Of a stretch of 38,338 nt of DNA, positions 38,196-38,338 are shown in pieces. Made by a program: the position numbers and the translations under genes. Each line of letters starts with the position of its first letter. The first letter of the stretch is position 1. Source of the stretch: UMGS1502 sp045545435 (GTDB lineage: Bacteria > Actinomycetota > Coriobacteriia > Coriobacteriales > Eggerthellaceae); NCBI GenBank assembly GCA_045545435.1, contig JAZQAV010000007.1, positions 1-38,338 on the forward strand, given 5' to 3'. The notes under the pieces were generated by a model. It was given only the letters and a program-made list of their open reading frames with translations. It ran no database searches and had not been told where the DNA came from.

Positions 38196-38338
38196 TTAAT
38201 GTTTGAAAGCGGCGAAAGCGAGGACGGGACGGCATCGGAAGGTACCGTCGTAACGGCTGCTGCTGCCGAAACAGCCGTAGCTACCGTGGAAGTACCACGT
38301 GTTGTTGCAAGTCGGATCGTAGCCATGTCGTTCTGTGT
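38196..38338 (-). CDS. DGR-diversified target protein 2, C-terminus only
   Basis: The last 47 codons of a second DGR target, cut by the window edge. The visible end reads TERHGYDPTCNNTWYF, then HGSYGCF, and ends FRCRPVLAFAAFKH. The segment from NNTWYF to RPVL is VR2. Residues before it (ERHGYDPTC) share no sequence with VR1 or TR, so this is a different protein that ends in the same lectin-like fold. It lies about 33 kb from the TR and is upstream in the same direction of reading. Rest of the protein, its start and its role cannot be seen. Confidence 0.88.
   Translation of the reverse strand, partial: TERHGYDPTCNNTWYFHGSYGCFGSSSRYDGTFRCRPVLAFAAFKH
38219..38308 (-). repeat. DGR variable repeat 2 (VR2), distant from the TR
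   Basis: 90 bp aligned without gaps to TR bases 5177-5266. There are 10 differences, every one at a TR adenine on the coding strand (AAC to CAC, AGC, TAC, GGC, GAC and ACC). The 23 bp at 38219-38241 are identical to TR and VR1. Homology stops abruptly at 38308, so VR2 is 25 bp shorter than VR1 at its 5' (coding) end. Confidence 0.93.

Noticed and set aside
1..38338. Integrase, repressor or replication gene in the window
   Set aside because: None of the reading frames shows tyrosine or serine recombinase motifs, a repressor-like HTH or helicase/polymerase motifs; they likely lie right of 38338.

Overview
The window is the flank of a Bacteroidales chromosome followed by most of a siphovirus-type prophage. 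The host assignment rests on three things. The xylose isomerase has the Bacteroidales type of sequence. Promoters follow the Bacteroidetes pattern (TTG, 19 bases, TAnnTTTG) at the tRNA gene and at an inserted phage gene. Shine-Dalgarno sequences are largely absent.

Host part (1-1664, + strand): the 3' end of xylA, a small Cys-containing membrane protein, tRNA-Ser(UGA) with its own promoter, and a strong intrinsic terminator. The prophage starts about 100 bases after the tRNA. Everything from 1685 to the right edge is read leftward (- strand), except one small + strand gene at 21833-22054. No integrase, repressor or replication gene is visible, so the prophage continues past 38338 and its right end is not in the window.

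In order of transcription (right to left): (i) the C-terminus of a protein carrying a variable repeat (38.2 kb); (ii) small early or accessory proteins and a DNA-modification-like group (C5 cytosine methyltransferase, a second small methyltransferase, a PAPS-reductase-like PP-loop enzyme, Zn-ribbon proteins, a radical SAM protein, a VRR-NUC nuclease; 30.7-38.1 kb); (iii) a PLD-like protein, a ParB/N6-N4 methyltransferase fusion, small and large terminase, portal, gp10-like protein, and a MuF head protein with a C-terminal HExxH peptidase (22-30.4 kb); (iv) scaffold, head decoration protein, gpE-type capsid, connectors, tail tube, tail chaperones, 1404-aa tape measure, distal tail and tail hub (8-21.6 kb); (v) a diversity-generating retroelement (DGR; 3.9-7.6 kb); (vi) a lysis cassette with an M15 endolysin and a probable one-component spanin (1.7-3.6 kb).

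The main discovery is the DGR. A reverse transcriptase (YTDD), an Avd-like accessory protein and a 115-bp template repeat (TR) with 12 AAC codons accompany TWO variable repeats. VR1 is the C-terminus of the adjacent 575-aa putative receptor-binding protein. VR2 is the C-terminus of a different protein about 33 kb away. All 15 TR/VR1 differences and all 10 TR/VR2 differences fall on template adenines. Each VR is followed, after 36 or 37 bases, by a perfect GC-rich hairpin that the TR lacks. The TR lies in frame inside the open reading frame of the reverse transcriptase.

A second regulatory layer is suggested by three leftward promoters (30.65, 21.65 and 7.94 kb). They share a TAnnTTTG box, a 17-bp dyad and an upstream block at a constant distance, and they stand before the packaging, head/tail and DGR-target modules.
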